From Spirosoma sp. (lineage in GTDB: Bacteria; Bacteroidota; Bacteroidia; Cytophagales; Spirosomataceae): a DNA stretch of 64,000 nucleotides. The stretch lies in assembly GCF_026391055.1 (NCBI RefSeq), contig NZ_JAPLET010000031.1:62001-126000 (forward strand), read 5' to 3'. Numbering within the stretch: position 1 is the first letter of the stretch; every line of letters begins with the position of its first letter. The notes beneath the pieces were generated by a model that saw only the letters and a program-made list of their open reading frames with translations, made no database searches and was not told the DNA's origin. Positions 62,348 through 64,000 of this stretch are shown here, piece by piece. Position numbers and translations under genes: made by a program.

Positions 62348-63595
62348 CTACTTTATGTAATAGAAGACCAGATTCATCATTTCATCGGTCGAGTTCCACC
62401 CGTAGCCCACCGTTCGGGCAGGCCGGTTTGGATTGAGTGGGTTCTGGTCGGTGTTGTCGTAACTGGCTTCGGCAATGATGGTGGCCCCTTTAGGCAACAC
62501 AAGCGGGGTTTGAAAGAAGTAAGACAGTTGCCAGTTATAATCCCAGGCATCAATTTTTATCAGATTAATCACATCCCCATCGGGGGTAATGGCAAACGCC
62601 CGAACCGACTTTCCCAATCGATGCATGTGGGGTAAAACGGATAGAAGCCGGACGGTGTCAGGTAGCGGGCCGTAATTCATAAAAAACGTCGGCTTTGTAT
62701 TGGCAGGCAGTTGAAAGGGTTGATTGGTCACGTTATTCTCTGTAAGAGTCAGTGTTTTTACGACCCGTTCCACTGGTTTCCGTGCATAATACAACCGCAC
62801 TTCAGACTGGTCCTGATCGGCCTTTGCCGACGGGGAATAGTGTATATTAAGAATCAGGTCGCTGCCCGCCCGAATTAGCTTGGCGGCTCCAGCTGGAAAT
62901 GTTACCCGGTCATTACCCGGCACCCACCCATACAGAAATTCGTCGGCCAGCGGTGTTTTCTGAAATTCCTGCAAGCGAGAGTCCTCTTCAGTTATGCCGT
63001 CAATACCGGCCATCGTGCCCGTAGAGTCGATCATTAGCCGACTGTGGTGGAGTAACTTACGGTTACCAGGCACAAACTCAATGGCTTCTACCCAAACATC
63101 CTGCGTTAAGCCCATGGGTACGTGAAAATACCGAAAATCCTCCTGCACGTCGCCTTTAATATTGTAAGGCTTCATACGAAGCACAAGATCGGGTGTTCGG
63201 GCATTGGGGTCGGCCTGAGTTGCCCTTTCTTTCACCCTGTTATCCCTTACCCGTACCCCTTTGCCCTGTACCATGCCCCCCTGCACCCAGGCCTGAATGG
63301 TACTTATCTCGGTTTCTGACAGGCCCCGCTCGTTGGAATAATGCTGAAACTGGCGGTCAGCCGGGAAAGGCGGCATGTATCGAATCTGGGTGACTTTGGC
63401 AATAAACTTACCTCGTTTGGCTACGTCTTCGTAAGTCAGCAGGCTAAACGGTCCTAACCCGCCGGGGTGGTGGCAGGGTGCACAGTGCTGAGCAAGAATT
63501 GGCTGAATATTGGCTGTATATGTGGGGGTCTGTGCCAGCAGCCAAGGAGCTGTCAACAGCCAAAGCAATGCGATTTCAAATGGCCCCTTCTTCAT
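62348..63595 (-). CDS. Cytochrome c-type / copper type II monooxygenase-like protein
   Basis: 415 residues. Signal peptide about 1-22 (IALLWLLTAPWLLAQ). One heme c site: Cys38-x-x-Cys41-His42 (CAPCHH) with Met74 (YMPPFPAD) as likely sixth ligand. Residues about 150-415 resemble the copper type II ascorbate-dependent monooxygenase fold (PHM/DBM): His183/His184 (LLHHSRL), His252 (NIHYSPS), HMHRLG (His323, His325) and Met406 (TDEMMN) provide the expected two copper sites. It acts in the periplasm, probably as an oxygenase or oxidase of unknown substrate. The usual partner redoxin is convergent next door. Confidence 0.85.
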   Translation of the reverse strand: MKKGPFEIALLWLLTAPWLLAQTPTYTANIQPILAQHCAPCHHPGGLGPFSLLTYEDVAKRGKFIAKVTQIRYMPPFPADRQFQHYSNERGLSETEISTIQAWVQGGMVQGKGVRVRDNRVKERATQADPNARTPDLVLRMKPYNIKGDVQEDFRYFHVPMGLTQDVWVEAIEFVPGNRKLLHHSRLMIDSTGTMAGIDGITEEDSRLQEFQKTPLADEFLYGWVPGNDRVTFPAGAAKLIRAGSDLILNIHYSPSAKADQDQSEVRLYYARKPVERVVKTLTLTENNVTNQPFQLPANTKPTFFMNYGPLPDTVRLLSVLPHMHRLGKSVRAFAITPDGDVINLIKIDAWDYNWQLSYFFQTPLVLPKGATIIAEASYDNTDQNPLNPNRPARTVGYGWNSTDEMMNLVFYYIK

Positions 63596-63615
63596 TGGAT
63601 TCGAATATACAAAAA

Positions 63616-63645
63616 TAGCAGCAGCGGGCTAACCCGCTGCTGCTA
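63616..63645 (-). terminator. 13-bp stem hairpin
   Basis: Arms 63616-63628 (TAGCAGCAGCGGG) and 63633-63645 are perfect reverse complements with loop CTAA. It lies 21 bases after the stop of the last gene on the minus strand and separates it from the cytochrome/copper protein gene. Confidence 0.8.
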
Positions 63646-63666
63646 GTCATTGAACTGGTGGCGTTA

Positions 63667-64000
63667 TTACCGCACGGTGAAATTCAGGCGGCAATTGGAG
63701 TTAGCCTGTGATACCGGCGTTGGATCGAGGCAGATACTGTCTTCGTTCCACACTTTAAACACCAGGCCATCAGTCGTTGTAAGCTCCCAGGTAATCACAA
63801 ACGCATCGGCAGTTGCAACGGTTTTACCACCTACCACCTGTGCGCCCTGCAAACGAGCGCCAGCGGGGCGGGGACGGGCAGGGTTTTCAAATACCTTCAC
63901 TGCGTTTACCTTGTCGTATTTGACGGTAGCATCTTTGTAGAGCGTATAGATATCGGCAGGAGAAAGGCTAAACGCATTCCACTGGCGGTTCGCCGTGGGA
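63667..64000 (-). CDS. Unknown protein, C-terminal part (5' end outside window)
   Basis: The frame is open through the right edge of the window; 110 codons are visible. It reads TANRQWNAFSLSPADIYTLY... then VNAVKVFENPARPRPAGARL, VVGGKTVATADAFVITWELT and CLDPTPVSQANSNCRLNFTV before the stop. It is beta-rich, with two cysteines that could pair. I do not recognise it. The GTG at 63900 is an internal codon, not a start. A secreted or lipoprotein domain is likely from composition. Confidence 0.6.
   Translation of the reverse strand, partial: PTANRQWNAFSLSPADIYTLYKDATVKYDKVNAVKVFENPARPRPAGARLQGAQVVGGKTVATADAFVITWELTTTDGLVFKVWNEDSICLDPTPVSQANSNCRLNFTVR

Overview
The window comes from a bacterium of the phylum Bacteroidota, most likely order Cytophagales and close to Spirosoma or its relatives. 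I infer this from protein families only: four SusC/SusD (RagA/RagB) outer-membrane uptake pairs, a metalloprotease with a C-terminal domain like those recognised by type IX secretion, PorT-like and OmpA-like envelope proteins, a DUF4468 protein, starts without purine-rich Shine-Dalgarno sequences, and several upstream TAnnTTTG motifs, the Bacteroidota -7 promoter element. I see no rRNA, tRNA, CRISPR array or intact insertion sequence.

Layout. 1-8.9 kb: the 3' end of aspS, a secreted sulfatase, a secreted SGNH esterase with DUF11 repeats followed by a decayed extra repeat module, then galU with a GHMP kinase that resembles plant glucuronokinase, and a small acidic disordered protein. 9-13 kb is accessory: an HTH repressor faces a three-gene unit (unknown protein, RecE-like PD-(D/E)XK nuclease, unknown protein) with an 18-bp palindrome at each divergent start, followed by an AT-rich orphan gene whose N terminus resembles cargo of extracellular contractile injection systems. 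13-31.7 kb is chromosomal: a 22-residue-repeat pentapeptide protein, an AsmA/DUF748-like protein, small secreted basic proteins beside an ECF sigma factor and membrane anti-sigma, a beta-barrel protein, a GH3/serine-hydrolase fusion with DinB, a large hybrid histidine kinase, a Zn-dehydrogenase/membrane protein/SDR set, DUF4468, endonuclease III and an OmpA-family protein.

32-61 kb is dominated by uptake systems. Two homologous SusCD pairs converge on a secreted S51/cyanophycinase-like peptidase gene. A third pair heads a run with two lipoproteins and a secreted M43 protease. A fourth pair stands alone. Between the first two and the third lie a DUF2254/DUF1622 pair with decayed downstream genes, a universal stress protein, a promoter-plus-hairpin stretch that could be a small RNA, and a sterol-desaturase-family hydroxylase. 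The peptidases beside two of the pairs suggest peptide rather than glycan scavenging (inference). The right end holds a redoxin convergent with a cytochrome c / copper monooxygenase and one partial gene.

Across the window, nearly every operon end carries a long, near-perfect inverted repeat (10-33 bp arms). Most differ in sequence, but at least two (11.57 and 28.96 kb) are copies of one palindromic family with a compensating base-pair change in the stem. The best candidates for something undescribed are the repressor/RecE-like cassette with its paired operators and the orphan injection-system-type effector beside it.
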